Positions 1-9,867 of a DNA stretch of 64,000 nt are shown piece after piece (the first letter of the stretch is position 1; every line of letters begins with the position of its first letter). The stretch is from positions 186,001 to 250,000 of the forward strand of contig JAIUNI010000007.1 of NCBI GenBank assembly GCA_020161935.1, given 5' to 3'. The notes under the pieces were generated by a model, which saw only the letters and a list, made by a program, of their open reading frames with translations, made no database searches and had not been told where the DNA came from. This DNA is from Chloroflexota bacterium. Lineage in GTDB: Bacteria; Chloroflexota; Anaerolineae; Aggregatilineales; Phototrophicaceae. The position numbers and the translations under genes are program-made.

Positions 1-2791
1 GGTGTACTTGAGGCTTATTATCCGCCTGCCGCCACTCGGTCTGCTCGACCCAATAACGCCGCCGTTCGAACGGGTAATTCGGCAAACCCATCACTTTGTC
101 GCCAGCAAAGCCTTCATGATAACTTTGCCAATTAATCGTAAGGCCGCTAGCAAAGGTGCGGCTTAAACTGCCAAGCAGTTGGGTGAGGTCGGACTTGCCC
201 TTCCGCAGGGATGGCAGCCATATGCCGTATTCTTCTGGCAAGCAGCCGCGCCCCATACCCAGCAAAGTTGGATTTGGCCCGACTTCCAAAAAGACCTGCA
301 AGTCGTTTTGTTGAAGGGTTTCCATCGAGGATTTGAACTGGACGGCTGCCCGAATGTGGCTGCGCCAATAGTCAGCATCCGGCATTGTGCCTGTGGCGAA
401 GGGCTGACCAGTCACGTTCGAGATGAGCATGATCTGTGGGGCATGGTAGGTTACACCACGCGCCACTTGCTCAAACTCCGACAAGATCGGCTCCATCAGC
501 GGTGAGTGGAAGGCATGTGAAACGACTAAGGGCTTTGTTTTAATCTCACGCGCTTGTAACTGCTGAACGATGGTGTCGACGGCTGCTTGTTCACCGGAAA
601 TCACCAAGTTACCCGGCCCATTCACAGCCGCAATGGATACTTTATCGGTGAACGGCGCAACTGCCGCTTCGATCACGGCTTCGTCCGCCAGCACAGCCAC
701 CATCGTACCGCCAGCCGGTAAGGACTGCATCAACCGCCCACGGGCCGCGATGAGTTTGAGGCCAGCCTCCAAACTGAACACACCGGCGATGCAGGCTGCA
801 ACGTATTCACCAACGCTGTGCCCCATCACGGCGGCAGGTTTAACACCCCAAGACATCCAGAGTTGAGCAAGGGCGTATTCCAGCGCGAACAAAGCGGGCT
901 GCGTGTAAACCGTTTCGTTCAGTAATGCCGATGTTGACTCGTCGGTGGCAAACATCACGTCGAGGAGCGGCTTTTCCAAGTGAGGGCGCAGGAGTTCGGC
1001 ACATTGGTCAAGCGCCTGACGGAATACTGGCTCGGTGTTATACAGTTCCTGCCCCATCCCCGCGTATTGAGCGCCCTGCCCTGTGAATAGGAAAGCCACT
1101 TTCGGCTCATTATTTTCTGGTGTATATCCAGCAGCGATACTGCTTGCTTCCGCGCCGGACGCGAACGCCACCAACTGGTCGCGCAGGTTATCGAGCGTTA
1201 CCGCCACCGCACCCAAGCGGAACGGTAACTGTGAACGGGTGAGATTGGCTGTGTAGCTCAAATCCGCCAGTGAAAGTTCTGGTTTTTCAGCTAGCAGGTT
1301 CGCATATCGCCTCGCCAATTCGCGCAAGGCACTCTCGCTGCGGGCTGAGAGCGTCAAGACGTGCTGTGGGCGACTGGCGACTGGCACCGCCTCGGTGGTC
1401 ACGGCTGGCGCGGACTCTAAGATGGCATGAGCATTTACACCGCTCGCGCCAAATGAACTTACACCAGCGACTCGATGCCCTTCCCACGCCGTCAGCTCGG
1501 TGGGAATACGCACCGGCATTTCGTTCCACGGGATAAACGGGTTGGGTTCGTGAAAGTGAAGGTGCGGGGGAATCTGCTGATGATGCAGGGCGGATACGAC
1601 TTTCATCAGGCCGATGATGCCAGCGCCGGCTTCCAAGTGTCCGAAGTTCGTTTTCGCCGAGCCGAGCAGTAAGGGGTTACTCTCGTCGCGGCCTTCCCGC
1701 AGGGCCGCTGCTAATGCCCGTATTTCAATCGGGTCGCCTAAAGATGTTCCCGTGCCGTGCGCTTCGACATAACTGACCTGCGCGGGTTCGACACCGGCAT
1801 TGGCTAAGGCAGTACGAATAACCGCCTCTTGAGCGCGTTTGTTCGGCACCGTGAAACCGCTGCTGTAGCCGCCGTGATTGGTCGCCGAACCGCGAATGAC
1901 GGCTAATACCGTGTCGCCATCGGCATGTGCTTGTGACAGGCGCTTGAGGGCGACAGCACCGCAGCCTTCGCCACGCACGAAGCCGTTCGCACGCGCATCA
2001 AAGGTTTTGCAGCGTCCATCGGGGGACATCATATGGGCCTTCGACAAGCCAATGGTCATCTCCGGCATCAGCATGACGTTGACACCCCCGACCAACGCCA
2101 AGTCGGTTTCGCCGTTCCGCAGGCTTTGTACGGCCAGATGAATGGCGACGAGTGATGAGGAACAGGCGGTATCGACGGCCATACATGGGCCGTGCATCCC
2201 AAGTAGGAACGATACACGACCAACCGCCGCGTTTAACACACCGCCCGTAACCAGATAAGCGTCGATCCCGTTGGGGTTCATGCGACTGCTGTGCAAGATG
2301 TAATCGGGCATGGTGATGCCCACGAACAACGCGGTTTGTGTACCCGCCACGCTGGAGGGGTTAATACCCGCATTTTCCAGCGTTTCCCAGCACACCTCAA
2401 GAAGCATACGCTGCTGCGGGTCCATCGTGCGAGCTTCGCGGGCGGAAATGCCAAAGAACGGCGCGTCAAAAGACTCGATGGGCTGTTCGATAAACCCACC
2501 CCAGCGGGTGTTCATCTTACCCGGTGCTTCGGGGTCGGGGTCGTAATACGCATCAATATCCCAGCGGTTTTGGGGAACTTCGGTAATGGTATCGACACCA
2601 TTTTTCATCGTCTGCCAGAATTGTTCCGGTGTATTCACGCCACCGGGGAAGCGGCAGCCCATCCCGATTACGGCGATGGGTTCGCTGCGTGCGGCCTCAA
2701 CCTTTTCCAGCTTGGCTCGCATTTTTTGGAGCGCCAGCAGCGCACTTTTTAGGCGATTTTGAACATCACCATCCGGTGAATTGGTCGTCAT
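1..2791 (-). CDS. Type I modular polyketide synthase, N-terminal part (KS-AT), runs off left edge
   Basis: About 930 residues are visible; the gene continues beyond base 1. Translation from the ATG at 2791 gives a short helical N-terminal linker (residues 1-35), then a ketosynthase starting EPIAVIGMGCRFPGG. The KS catalytic triad is intact: Cys210 in DTACSSS, His345 in VEAHGTGTSLGDP, His385 in KTNFGHLEA. An acyltransferase follows with the nucleophile Ser659 in GHSVG and the specificity motif HAFH at 759-762, which in known ATs goes with malonyl-CoA. The last visible residues are the post-AT linker (LPNYPFERRRYW). The start ATG overlaps the stop of the upstream PKS by 4 bp (ATGA), so the two are translationally coupled consecutive modules. 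The helical N-terminus probably docks with the acidic C-terminal tail of that upstream protein. Product unknown. Confidence 0.93.
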   Translation of the reverse strand, partial: MTTNSPDGDVQNRLKSALLALQKMRAKLEKVEAARSEPIAVIGMGCRFPGGVNTPEQFWQTMKNGVDTITEVPQNRWDIDAYYDPDPEAPGKMNTRWGGFIEQPIESFDAPFFGISAREARTMDPQQRMLLEVCWETLENAGINPSSVAGTQTALFVGITMPDYILHSSRMNPNGIDAYLVTGGVLNAAVGRVSFLLGMHGPCMAVDTACSSSLVAIHLAVQSLRNGETDLALVGGVNVMLMPEMTIGLSKAHMMSPDGRCKTFDARANGFVRGEGCGAVALKRLSQAHADGDTVLAVIRGSATNHGGYSSGFTVPNKRAQEAVIRTALANAGVEPAQVSYVEAHGTGTSLGDPIEIRALAAALREGRDESNPLLLGSAKTNFGHLEAGAGIIGLMKVVSALHHQQIPPHLHFHEPNPFIPWNEMPVRIPTELTAWEGHRVAGVSSFGASGVNAHAILESAPAVTTEAVPVASRPQHVLTLSARSESALRELARRYANLLAEKPELSLADLSYTANLTRSQLPFRLGAVAVTLDNLRDQLVAFASGAEASSIAAGYTPENNEPKVAFLFTGQGAQYAGMGQELYNTEPVFRQALDQCAELLRPHLEKPLLDVMFATDESTSALLNETVYTQPALFALEYALAQLWMSWGVKPAAVMGHSVGEYVAACIAGVFSLEAGLKLIAARGRLMQSLPAGGTMVAVLADEAVIEAAVAPFTDKVSIAAVNGPGNLVISGEQAAVDTIVQQLQAREIKTKPLVVSHAFHSPLMEPILSEFEQVARGVTYHAPQIMLISNVTGQPFATGTMPDADYWRSHIRAAVQFKSSMETLQQNDLQVFLEVGPNPTLLGMGRGCLPEEYGIWLPSLRKGKSDLTQLLGSLSRTFASGLTINWQSYHEGFAGDKVMGLPNYPFERRRYWVEQTEWRQADNKPQVH

Positions 2792-5700
2792 TCATCGTCT
2801 CCGATCAAATCATCAATCGCCGCAAGTTCACTATCCAGCAGCGACGCGAGTTCATCTTGCGAAAGTTCATCCAGCAATATGTCATCCGGTATGTCTAATG
2901 GGGTCTCCGGAACAGTTTCGCTCACCTGCCCCAGATGGAACACATCGTCATAGATGTATCCGGTCAGGCCGTCGACTGTTGGATATTCCAGCGCAATCGT
3001 GGGCGGCAGCGTGCAGTTCAAGCTGGTTTGCAGCCGATTACGCAGTTGGATGCTCATGAGCGAGTCCATGCCGATCTTGAAAAAGCCAGCACGAATATCG
3101 AGCGTTTTGGCTTCAAAACCCAACACTGCGGCGGCGATTTCACGAACGCGACCAAGCAACCGTTCACGCTGCTCGGCAGGCGGCAACCCTTGTAGCTGTT
3201 CGATAAAGTTCGTGTCGACAGTGACGGTTCCGGTCTGTTGTTGGCGCTGCGTTTTAATCCTCGCGAACAACCCATTGGAACGCTCACTCGCTTTTAGCGT
3301 CAGCAGCGTGTCCCAATCCACAGCGGCGATTAAGTTCTGGACGGCGGTAGACCGAAGCAGATAGTTCATGGTGCCAACGGCGGTGTCGGGGTGCATCGCC
3401 CCTAGACCAACCCCCTTAAAGTAACCGCTCATACCCACTGCCAAGCCCAACTCATCCCAGAAGCCCCAGTTAATGCTAGAGGCGGCTAAACCGAGCGCTT
3501 GACGATAATAGGCGAACGAGTCCATAAAGGCATTGGCTGCCGCGTAGTTCGCCTGACCACCGAGGCCAAACAAAGCCGACACGGACGAGAACAGCACGAA
3601 GTAATCGAGCGGCTTATCGGCGGTTAGGGTGTGGAGATTCCACGTCCCTGCGACTTTGGGAGTCATGACCTTTTGAAAGCGTGCCGCGTTCTGCTGGGTG
3701 ATGACACCATCGTCGGTCACACCGGCAGCGTGGAACACACCGCGCAAGGGCGGCATTGTGCGGTCGAGATCCGCGAACACCCGCGCCAAATCATCGTGAT
3801 TGGAAACGTCCGCCGCTGCGACTTTGACCGTTACCCCAAGAGTTTCAAGATTTTGAAGGACGGGTTGAACGGCCTCGGACGCGCCGCGCCGCCCCATCAG
3901 TACCAAGTAGCGTGCGCCTTGTTTCACCAAGCCGTTGGCAATCTCAAGACCAACGCCGCCGAGACCACCCGTCACCAAGTAAGTCGCATCTGGCAGCACC
4001 TGTGGAGTCGGGTCTTTGGGTGTCAGATTTTCGCTGGGGGCGAGCCGAGCGACGTAACGCTGACCATCGCGCAATCCGATTTGATCTTCAATATCAACAG
4101 ACACGATCTCATTAAAGAGTTGGTCAATAGCGGCATCGTTCGTAACCGGCGGCAAGTCAACTAAACCGCCCCACAAATCCGGCTGCTCGCCTGCGGTTGT
4201 TCGCCCGAAGCCCCACAACGGCGCTTGAGCGATCACCAAGTCGGATAGGTCAGCGGCGCTCACAGGCTGCGCGTTCTGGCTGACCAGCCATAAGCGGGGA
4301 TAAACCGTCCACGTGCGGCGGGCAACACTTTGGACGATGTGCAGCGGGGCGTATCCACTGATGGCTTGCGCGGTTTGAAGGCGCTCACCATCTAGCTGCG
4401 CGGTCGCTGGCAAATCAAGCGCCCACAGATAGAGTATGCCCCGCAGCGTTGGCTTCTCGGCCACGACCCGATGCAGCAGTTGGTGGAAATCGTCCGGCTG
4501 AGTGGGGTTCACGACATAATCGCCACCATTCGCCGAGAACGCCTCACCAGCGAACACCCGTGTAAAGGTGTCGCCGCGCTGGTTCAGCCGTTCGGTCACT
4601 TGATCGCCGATACCGGAATGATCGCTGAACACCAGCCAATGCCCGACATCGACTTTAGATGTGGGCAGCGCTGCCTGTGGAACCCACTGCACTTCGTAGA
4701 GCCAATCGGTCGCGACTGGCTCGACTTCAAATTGGCTGCTGGCCTTCAATACCCAACCCGTTTGGTCAGCAACGCGGCTGTAAATCTGAATACCGGTGTT
4801 AGTCGAACCTGTGGACAGAACCGTTTGTAAACTCAGATTTGGTGTTTCAACCAAGCTCTCGTGAACTATGAGGTCACTCAGCCGGTAGCTCGCCTCACCG
4901 TAAACTTCCCCTATCGCCGCGCCGATAATGGCTTGATAAGCGCCATCACCTGAAAGTTCGCGCATCGTACGCCAAAAACTGCCGCCGGTGCGGTTTTCCC
5001 AGACGACCGTATCGGGCAACTGCGCTAAATCCGGCAGCCGCTGACCAAGAAGGGAATGACCACCCGACCACGTTGGTTTGGCTGCGGCAGTTTCCAGCCA
5101 GTGACGCTGGCGCTGCCACGGGTAGGCGGGCAACGGGACAACACTGCCACCGTTCGGATATAAACGTGACCAATCGACATCCATTCCGCCCGCGTACACC
5201 GCACCTAATCCATTGAGCATGGCTACGGTGTCATCGAGCTTGCGCGAGAGCGACCCAACCACCTGACCACGCTGACCGAGGTGATGAAAACTATCTTCAA
5301 TCGCCGAAAGGAGAGTCGGGTGAGGGCTGAGTTCGACAAAGGTTGTGTAACCATCGACGACCAACTGCTGGACGCGGTTGGAGAATAGTACGGGCTGGCG
5401 CAAATTGCGTCCCCAATAATCGGCGAACATGGTCGCGCCATCGAGAACGGCATTATCGACCGTCGAGTAAATCGGGAAATTCCCGGCTTGAGGCTTAACA
5501 GTCGCCAGCAAATTGACCAATTCAGGGCGCAGCGGTTCCATTTGTGGGCTGTGCGAGGCCACGTCTACTTTCACCGCGCGGCAAAAGATATTTTTCGCCC
5601 GTAAGGTTTCCAGCACCTGCTCAAGCGTGGCTGGATCACCGGAAATGACGGTTGAACGCGGGCTATTACTGACAGCAATCGACAGGCTTGCCTCATAGCC

Positions 5701-7734
5701 TTTCAGTAACGCAGCGGTTTCATCAAGCGACAGCCCAACAACCGCCATCGCGCCCTGCCCGCTGGTACGGCGCATGAGTTGGCTGCGGTAAACGATGACC
5801 TTCACCGCGTCATCAAGGGAAAGCACACCGGCGACGTAGGCCCCTGCCACTTCACCAAGACTGTGGCCGAGGATCGCATCCGGTTCGATGCCCCATGAAC
5901 GCCACAACGCGGCTAATGAAACTTGAATGGCGAACAGGACTGGTTGAATAACATCAATTTGTTCCCAGCGCGGGTCATCTTCCGGTGCGTTCAAAACGTC
6001 GACCAATGACCAAGATGCAATTGCCGAAATCGCAGCATCACAGGCTTCAATCGACTGGCGGAACACGGGTTGGGTTTGCATCAGGCCACACGCCATGCCC
6101 ACCCATTGACCACCCTGACCGGGGAACACAAACACGACACGCGGATTCGTCTCGGATTCTTTTTGCCCGACGACAACACCGCTTGCATCCTCACCTGCAT
6201 ACGCGGCGAGTTTAGCAGCCAGTTCGCCGGCGCTTCGTCCCGCAACTGCTAGACGGTAGTCATGATGACTGCGGCGGAGGCTGGCGGTGGAGGTGATGCC
6301 GTTCAGCGGTAAGTTTTGGCTGGCGGTGTTGGATAAGAAGGCCGCGTACGACTGCGCCATCGCGGTTAAGGCTGACGGTGAATGGGCGGAAAGCGGCAGA
6401 ACGACTGCATCTCGCTCATCGCTCACTGGCTTTGGCTGCGGTTCAGGCGCTTCTTGCAGCACAATATGGGCATTCGTTCCAGCGATACCGAATGAGCTGA
6501 CACCGCCAATAGCTGGGCCGACATGCTCCGGCCACGGAGTTAGTTCGGTATGCACCTTTACCCGCAGGTCTTCCCACGGGATGTTGGGGTTGGGTGTCGT
6601 TTGGTGCAAGCTGGCAGGCAGCATTTTGTGCTGGAGCGAGAGCGCCACTTTGATGAGTCCGGCGATGCCTGCCGCGCCCTCGGTATGCCCAAAGTTGGTT
6701 TTGACCGACCCTAACTCGCAAACGGAACCATCGGGACGATCAATGCTCAACACTTTGCCCAACGCGCCGATTTCAACCGGATCGCCGACGTTCGTACCGG
6801 TTCCGTGAGCCTCGACATACTGCGCCATGCCGGGTGAGATGCCCGCGTTGGCATAGGCTTTGTGGAGCATTTCTTCCTGCCCCGCGCTGCCGGGGGTCGC
6901 CAAATAGCCGCTGCTCTGCCCATCGTTGTTCACAGCACTGCCCCGAACGAGGGCGTAAATCGGGTCGCCGTCTGCGATGGCTTGTGACAAGCGCTTGAGC
7001 ACGACGACCGCCGCGCCTTCGCTGCGAACATAGCCGTTGGCTTCGGCATCACCGAACTTGCACAGACCATCCGGTGACATCATTTTCGACTGCGAGTAGG
7101 CAATCGTAATATGCGGCTGTAAAATCACATTTACGCCGCCCGCGACAGCCATTTCGCACTCGCCAGTTTGTAAACTCTGGCAGGCGAGATGGACAGCCAC
7201 GAGTGATGATGAACAGGCGCTGTCAATCGTGATGCTTGGCCCCTGCATCCCCAGCACATAGGAGAGGCGACCAGAGGCGGAATAACGACCGGAGCCGGTG
7301 GTCATATAAAAATCGACTTGGGACGGGTCATTAAATAGGCGGGCTTCAAAGTCGTTCAACCACATGCCGACAAAGACACCGGTTTGCTGGACTCCAGCCG
7401 ATTTCGGGATTTTGCCCGCGTCTTCCAGTGCTTCCCAAGCGACTTCGAGCAGGAGGCGCTGCTGCGGATCCATGCGTTCGGCTTCACGCGGGGAGATGCC
7501 AAAAAACGCGGCATCGAAACGGTCAATATTATCGAGATAACCGCCCCACCGGGACATAATTTTGCCGGGAGTCGCGGGGATCGGGTCAAAATAGGTATTT
7601 ACATCAAATCGGCTCGCCGGGATTTCCGTAACGGCGTTGACACCATTGACCAGAAGCTGCCAAAAACTCTGCGGGTCATGCACACCACCCGGAAAACGGC
7701 AGCCGATACCGATAATAGCAATAGGTTCATTCAT
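2788..7734 (-). CDS. Type I polyketide synthase module, KS-AT-(truncated DH)-KR-ACP
   Basis: 1648 residues from the ATG at 7734, which has AAGGA seven bases upstream; a further ATG-less extension to 7770 is possible but lacks a site. Domains: KS about 3-420 with Cys174 (DSACSSS), HGTGT and NFGHTEG; AT about 540-850 with Ser625 (GHSLG) and VASH at 725-728; a DH-like segment of only about 130 residues; KR about 1200-1450 with a Rossmann motif (GGLGGVGLEIA) and catalytic Tyr1397 in NYAAANAF; ACP with phosphopantetheine Ser1558 in GMDSLMS. The C-terminus is an acidic tail (SELAAIDDLIGDDE) typical of docking ends. It adds one extender unit and reduces the beta-keto group; the DH is probably dead, so a hydroxyl is expected. 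VASH resembles the YASH class of methylmalonyl-loading ATs, unlike HAFH in the next module. No loading domain is seen, so it is not obviously the starter module. Confidence 0.95.
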   Translation of the reverse strand: MNEPIAIIGIGCRFPGGVHDPQSFWQLLVNGVNAVTEIPASRFDVNTYFDPIPATPGKIMSRWGGYLDNIDRFDAAFFGISPREAERMDPQQRLLLEVAWEALEDAGKIPKSAGVQQTGVFVGMWLNDFEARLFNDPSQVDFYMTTGSGRYSASGRLSYVLGMQGPSITIDSACSSSLVAVHLACQSLQTGECEMAVAGGVNVILQPHITIAYSQSKMMSPDGLCKFGDAEANGYVRSEGAAVVVLKRLSQAIADGDPIYALVRGSAVNNDGQSSGYLATPGSAGQEEMLHKAYANAGISPGMAQYVEAHGTGTNVGDPVEIGALGKVLSIDRPDGSVCELGSVKTNFGHTEGAAGIAGLIKVALSLQHKMLPASLHQTTPNPNIPWEDLRVKVHTELTPWPEHVGPAIGGVSSFGIAGTNAHIVLQEAPEPQPKPVSDERDAVVLPLSAHSPSALTAMAQSYAAFLSNTASQNLPLNGITSTASLRRSHHDYRLAVAGRSAGELAAKLAAYAGEDASGVVVGQKESETNPRVVFVFPGQGGQWVGMACGLMQTQPVFRQSIEACDAAISAIASWSLVDVLNAPEDDPRWEQIDVIQPVLFAIQVSLAALWRSWGIEPDAILGHSLGEVAGAYVAGVLSLDDAVKVIVYRSQLMRRTSGQGAMAVVGLSLDETAALLKGYEASLSIAVSNSPRSTVISGDPATLEQVLETLRAKNIFCRAVKVDVASHSPQMEPLRPELVNLLATVKPQAGNFPIYSTVDNAVLDGATMFADYWGRNLRQPVLFSNRVQQLVVDGYTTFVELSPHPTLLSAIEDSFHHLGQRGQVVGSLSRKLDDTVAMLNGLGAVYAGGMDVDWSRLYPNGGSVVPLPAYPWQRQRHWLETAAAKPTWSGGHSLLGQRLPDLAQLPDTVVWENRTGGSFWRTMRELSGDGAYQAIIGAAIGEVYGEASYRLSDLIVHESLVETPNLSLQTVLSTGSTNTGIQIYSRVADQTGWVLKASSQFEVEPVATDWLYEVQWVPQAALPTSKVDVGHWLVFSDHSGIGDQVTERLNQRGDTFTRVFAGEAFSANGGDYVVNPTQPDDFHQLLHRVVAEKPTLRGILYLWALDLPATAQLDGERLQTAQAISGYAPLHIVQSVARRTWTVYPRLWLVSQNAQPVSAADLSDLVIAQAPLWGFGRTTAGEQPDLWGGLVDLPPVTNDAAIDQLFNEIVSVDIEDQIGLRDGQRYVARLAPSENLTPKDPTPQVLPDATYLVTGGLGGVGLEIANGLVKQGARYLVLMGRRGASEAVQPVLQNLETLGVTVKVAAADVSNHDDLARVFADLDRTMPPLRGVFHAAGVTDDGVITQQNAARFQKVMTPKVAGTWNLHTLTADKPLDYFVLFSSVSALFGLGGQANYAAANAFMDSFAYYRQALGLAASSINWGFWDELGLAVGMSGYFKGVGLGAMHPDTAVGTMNYLLRSTAVQNLIAAVDWDTLLTLKASERSNGLFARIKTQRQQQTGTVTVDTNFIEQLQGLPPAEQRERLLGRVREIAAAVLGFEAKTLDIRAGFFKIGMDSLMSIQLRNRLQTSLNCTLPPTIALEYPTVDGLTGYIYDDVFHLGQVSETVPETPLDIPDDILLDELSQDELASLLDSELAAIDDLIGDDE

Positions 7735-7803
7735 TACGCGATCCTTCGTATCCATCGCTTTAGTTAACATACATTGGAACAGCTTCTATTGAAGCGATTA
7801 AGG

Positions 7804-7821
7804 GCTAACAAGGTGCTAACA
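7804..7821. promoter_or_regulatory. Possible operator: direct repeat GCTAACA x2
   Basis: GCTAACA occurs at 7804-7810 and again at 7815-7821, exactly 11 bp apart (one helical turn), between the divergent PKS and flippase genes. The spacing suits a dimeric or tandem-bound regulator. There is no other support. Confidence 0.2.
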
Positions 7822-7888
7822 TTACTTTACGATTCTTTAGTATTTTCGCCATCGCCTAACACCTGTATCAGCGAGACACCTCTGCATT

Positions 7889-7916
7889 TTGCAAGGTGAG
7901 CGAGAGGCCGTATCAT
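7889..7916 (+). promoter_or_regulatory. Candidate promoter for the flippase gene
   Basis: TTGCAA (7889-7894) and TATCAT (7911-7916) are separated by 16 bp and lie 40 bp before the flippase start. The match to the sigma-70 consensus is fair for the -10 and weak for the -35. Confidence 0.3.
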
Positions 7917-7956
7917 CCATAATAAAGCTAATTTCTTTAAACAGGCAGAGAACTTT

Positions 7957-9462
7957 ATGACTGAAACCACTGCATCCGCGCCAGAACCCAAAACAAGTAC
8001 CGGGCGCACTATTGCCCGTAATACCTTATTCAGCATCGGCTCGCAACTTATTCTGCGAGTCAGCGGTTTTTTGCTTAACGTTTTGATTATTCGACAGTTA
8101 GGGGATGACAACTACGGTCAGTATGCGTGGATCTTGGCATGGGCCAATTTCTTCTCATTTATTGGTGATCTGGGCATCACCCAATATATGACCCGTGAAT
8201 ACGCCCGTGAACCCGAAAAAGCGAAGCATCTCTTCTGGGACGTAACCGTTATACGGTTGATTCTGGCGTTGGTGACATCCGTAATATCAGTTTCCGTCGC
8301 ACTCCTAAAACCCGACCCTGTAAGTTCGCGGGTGGCGCTCGCCATTGGTTTGTATACCACCACTTACTTCTTTATGGCAATCATCATGCCACTTTCATCG
8401 GTCATTAGCGGGTATCAACGATTAGATATTATCTCCGTTTTACAGGTGATTGCTCAAGTCCTTAATATTGCCATCAGTGTGCTAATCCTCCTGATCTGGA
8501 ATGACTTCGTGCTGCTCGTAAGCTCCACCCTTGTTACGCTCCCCATCATGCTCATCATCATCATTTGGGTCATTAGGCGCTATAAGATGAGTCCGCCGAA
8601 ATTCAGGATTAGTCCGCGCGTCTGGTTGGGGCTTATCTGGTCAGGATTACCATTCGCCTTAAACCAGATCATGCTCACATCCGCCTATCAATTCGACACC
8701 ATCATCATGCAGCAGTTCTACGCCAGTAATGTCGTTGGTTGGTATAACGCTGCCTATAACCTCGCGAGGTCCTTATTGATTTTCACGTCCGCGTTTAGCA
8801 ATGCGCTGGGTCTGTCTTTGATGCGCGAATATGTCAACAATCCCGAAGTGATTCGTCCGTGGTATCACCGCTCTGTGAAGTTCATGATGTTTATCGGACT
8901 GCCGTTAGCGGTGGGGGGAATGGTGCTATCCGGCAAACTCATTCCATTTATGTATGGTGGTGAATATGCAGCAGCGGCCATAGCATTCGCCATCGTCATA
9001 TGGGATATACCCCTGCTGATGTACACATCACACTGCGGCAACATTGCAGTGGCGATGGGGCGTGAACGCCGGACGGCCTCGATTTACGCAACCGAAGCCG
9101 GCATTAACATCTTCCTGAACATCCTCCTCATCCCGCGTTACGGCATTGTCGCGGCTTCATTTACCACATTAGCAACCGAGTTTACCGGTGCGTGCCTGTT
9201 TTACATCATGTTCCGGCGTGAGTTGGGGGCAGGCTTGGGATTCAACAGCATCTTACGTATTGCGGTGGCGGCGGGTGTTATGGGGGTCGTTCTTTATCTC
9301 ATACAGTCGATGTCGCTTATCTTACTCGTGCCTATCGGTGTGGTGATTTACATCGTGATGGCGCTGTCAATCGGGGCGCTGAACGCCGAAGAACGAGGGA
9401 TGCTCACCGGATTCGTACAACGCAAGTTAGGGCGGGTTCTGGGGCGGTTCCGAACCGCGTAA
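7957..9462 (+). CDS. MOP/MATE-superfamily flippase (polysaccharide/lipid-linked glycan exporter, Wzx-like)
   Basis: 501 residues, almost entirely hydrophobic helices (about 12-14 membrane segments), with the layout of the Wzx/MurJ/polysaccharide-biosynthesis flippases: an N-terminal GRTIARNTLFSIGSQ amphipathic start, then paired six-helix bundles, including the region around NQIMLTSAYQFDTIIM that is typical of the family. Members flip lipid-linked sugars or lipids from the inner to the outer leaflet. Here it is divergent from the PKS genes and near a GT4 glycosyltransferase, so a glycosylated polyketide lipid is one possible cargo (inference); an ordinary polysaccharide repeat unit is equally possible. 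The ATG at 7957 is preceded by a weak purine-rich site. Confidence 0.85.
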   Translation: MTETTASAPEPKTSTGRTIARNTLFSIGSQLILRVSGFLLNVLIIRQLGDDNYGQYAWILAWANFFSFIGDLGITQYMTREYAREPEKAKHLFWDVTVIRLILALVTSVISVSVALLKPDPVSSRVALAIGLYTTTYFFMAIIMPLSSVISGYQRLDIISVLQVIAQVLNIAISVLILLIWNDFVLLVSSTLVTLPIMLIIIIWVIRRYKMSPPKFRISPRVWLGLIWSGLPFALNQIMLTSAYQFDTIIMQQFYASNVVGWYNAAYNLARSLLIFTSAFSNALGLSLMREYVNNPEVIRPWYHRSVKFMMFIGLPLAVGGMVLSGKLIPFMYGGEYAAAAIAFAIVIWDIPLLMYTSHCGNIAVAMGRERRTASIYATEAGINIFLNILLIPRYGIVAASFTTLATEFTGACLFYIMFRRELGAGLGFNSILRIAVAAGVMGVVLYLIQSMSLILLVPIGVVIYIVMALSIGALNAEERGMLTGFVQRKLGRVLGRFRTA

Positions 9463-9474
9463 TTCACGCCGTTC

Positions 9475-9708
9475 ACCAATTGCACATTTTGCATATTTTC
9501 CCGCTGAATTGACAGGCGGGAAGCTCCCGTGTATCCGCTGAATTGACATTTTATGTCGGCGGAAGTGAGGGAGCGCGGCGCTGAAATTTCGCATTTCGGC
9601 GGTTTGCTCCCGTGATACCACCGCTGTGCAACATTTGCAGTTGCATGGCGGCTGTGAGGGAGAATGCCGCCGGTAGTAGTTTTAAGTTTCAAGTGTTAAG
9701 TTACAAGA
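9475..9708 (+). repeat. Interspersed repeat family A, copy 1 (about 200 bp)
   Basis: Shares long blocks with 19771-19960 and, inverted, with 47659-47907: GCACATTTT, CCGCTGAATTGACATTTTAT, GGCGG palindromes, GGGAGC boxes and a TTTAAGTTTCAAG-type tail. It is built of several small hairpins and occupies most of the gap after the flippase gene. It resembles a non-autonomous element; no transposase is inside. Confidence 0.7.
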
Positions 9709-9795
9709 AAGTCACCAGTCACCAGCTATCAGTCTCCAGTCAAAGACCATTACAGAATACAGCAGAAGTAAATCACGTGTGTGGTTTGGTGGCGT

Positions 9796-9819
9796 GGACG
9801 CGATGTATCGCGTCCCTAC
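9796..9819. repeat. REP hairpin (GGACGCGAT stem) with CTAC foot
   Basis: Perfect inverted repeat GGACGCGAT/ATCGCGTCC around a 2-base loop, followed by CTAC (GTAG on the other strand). Same unit as the REPs at 20160, 20946 and 31091. Confidence 0.8.
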
Positions 9820-9867
9820 ACACGCGGTTTCGCAGTTTGTCGAGTGAAATGATTACCAAATCAACTT

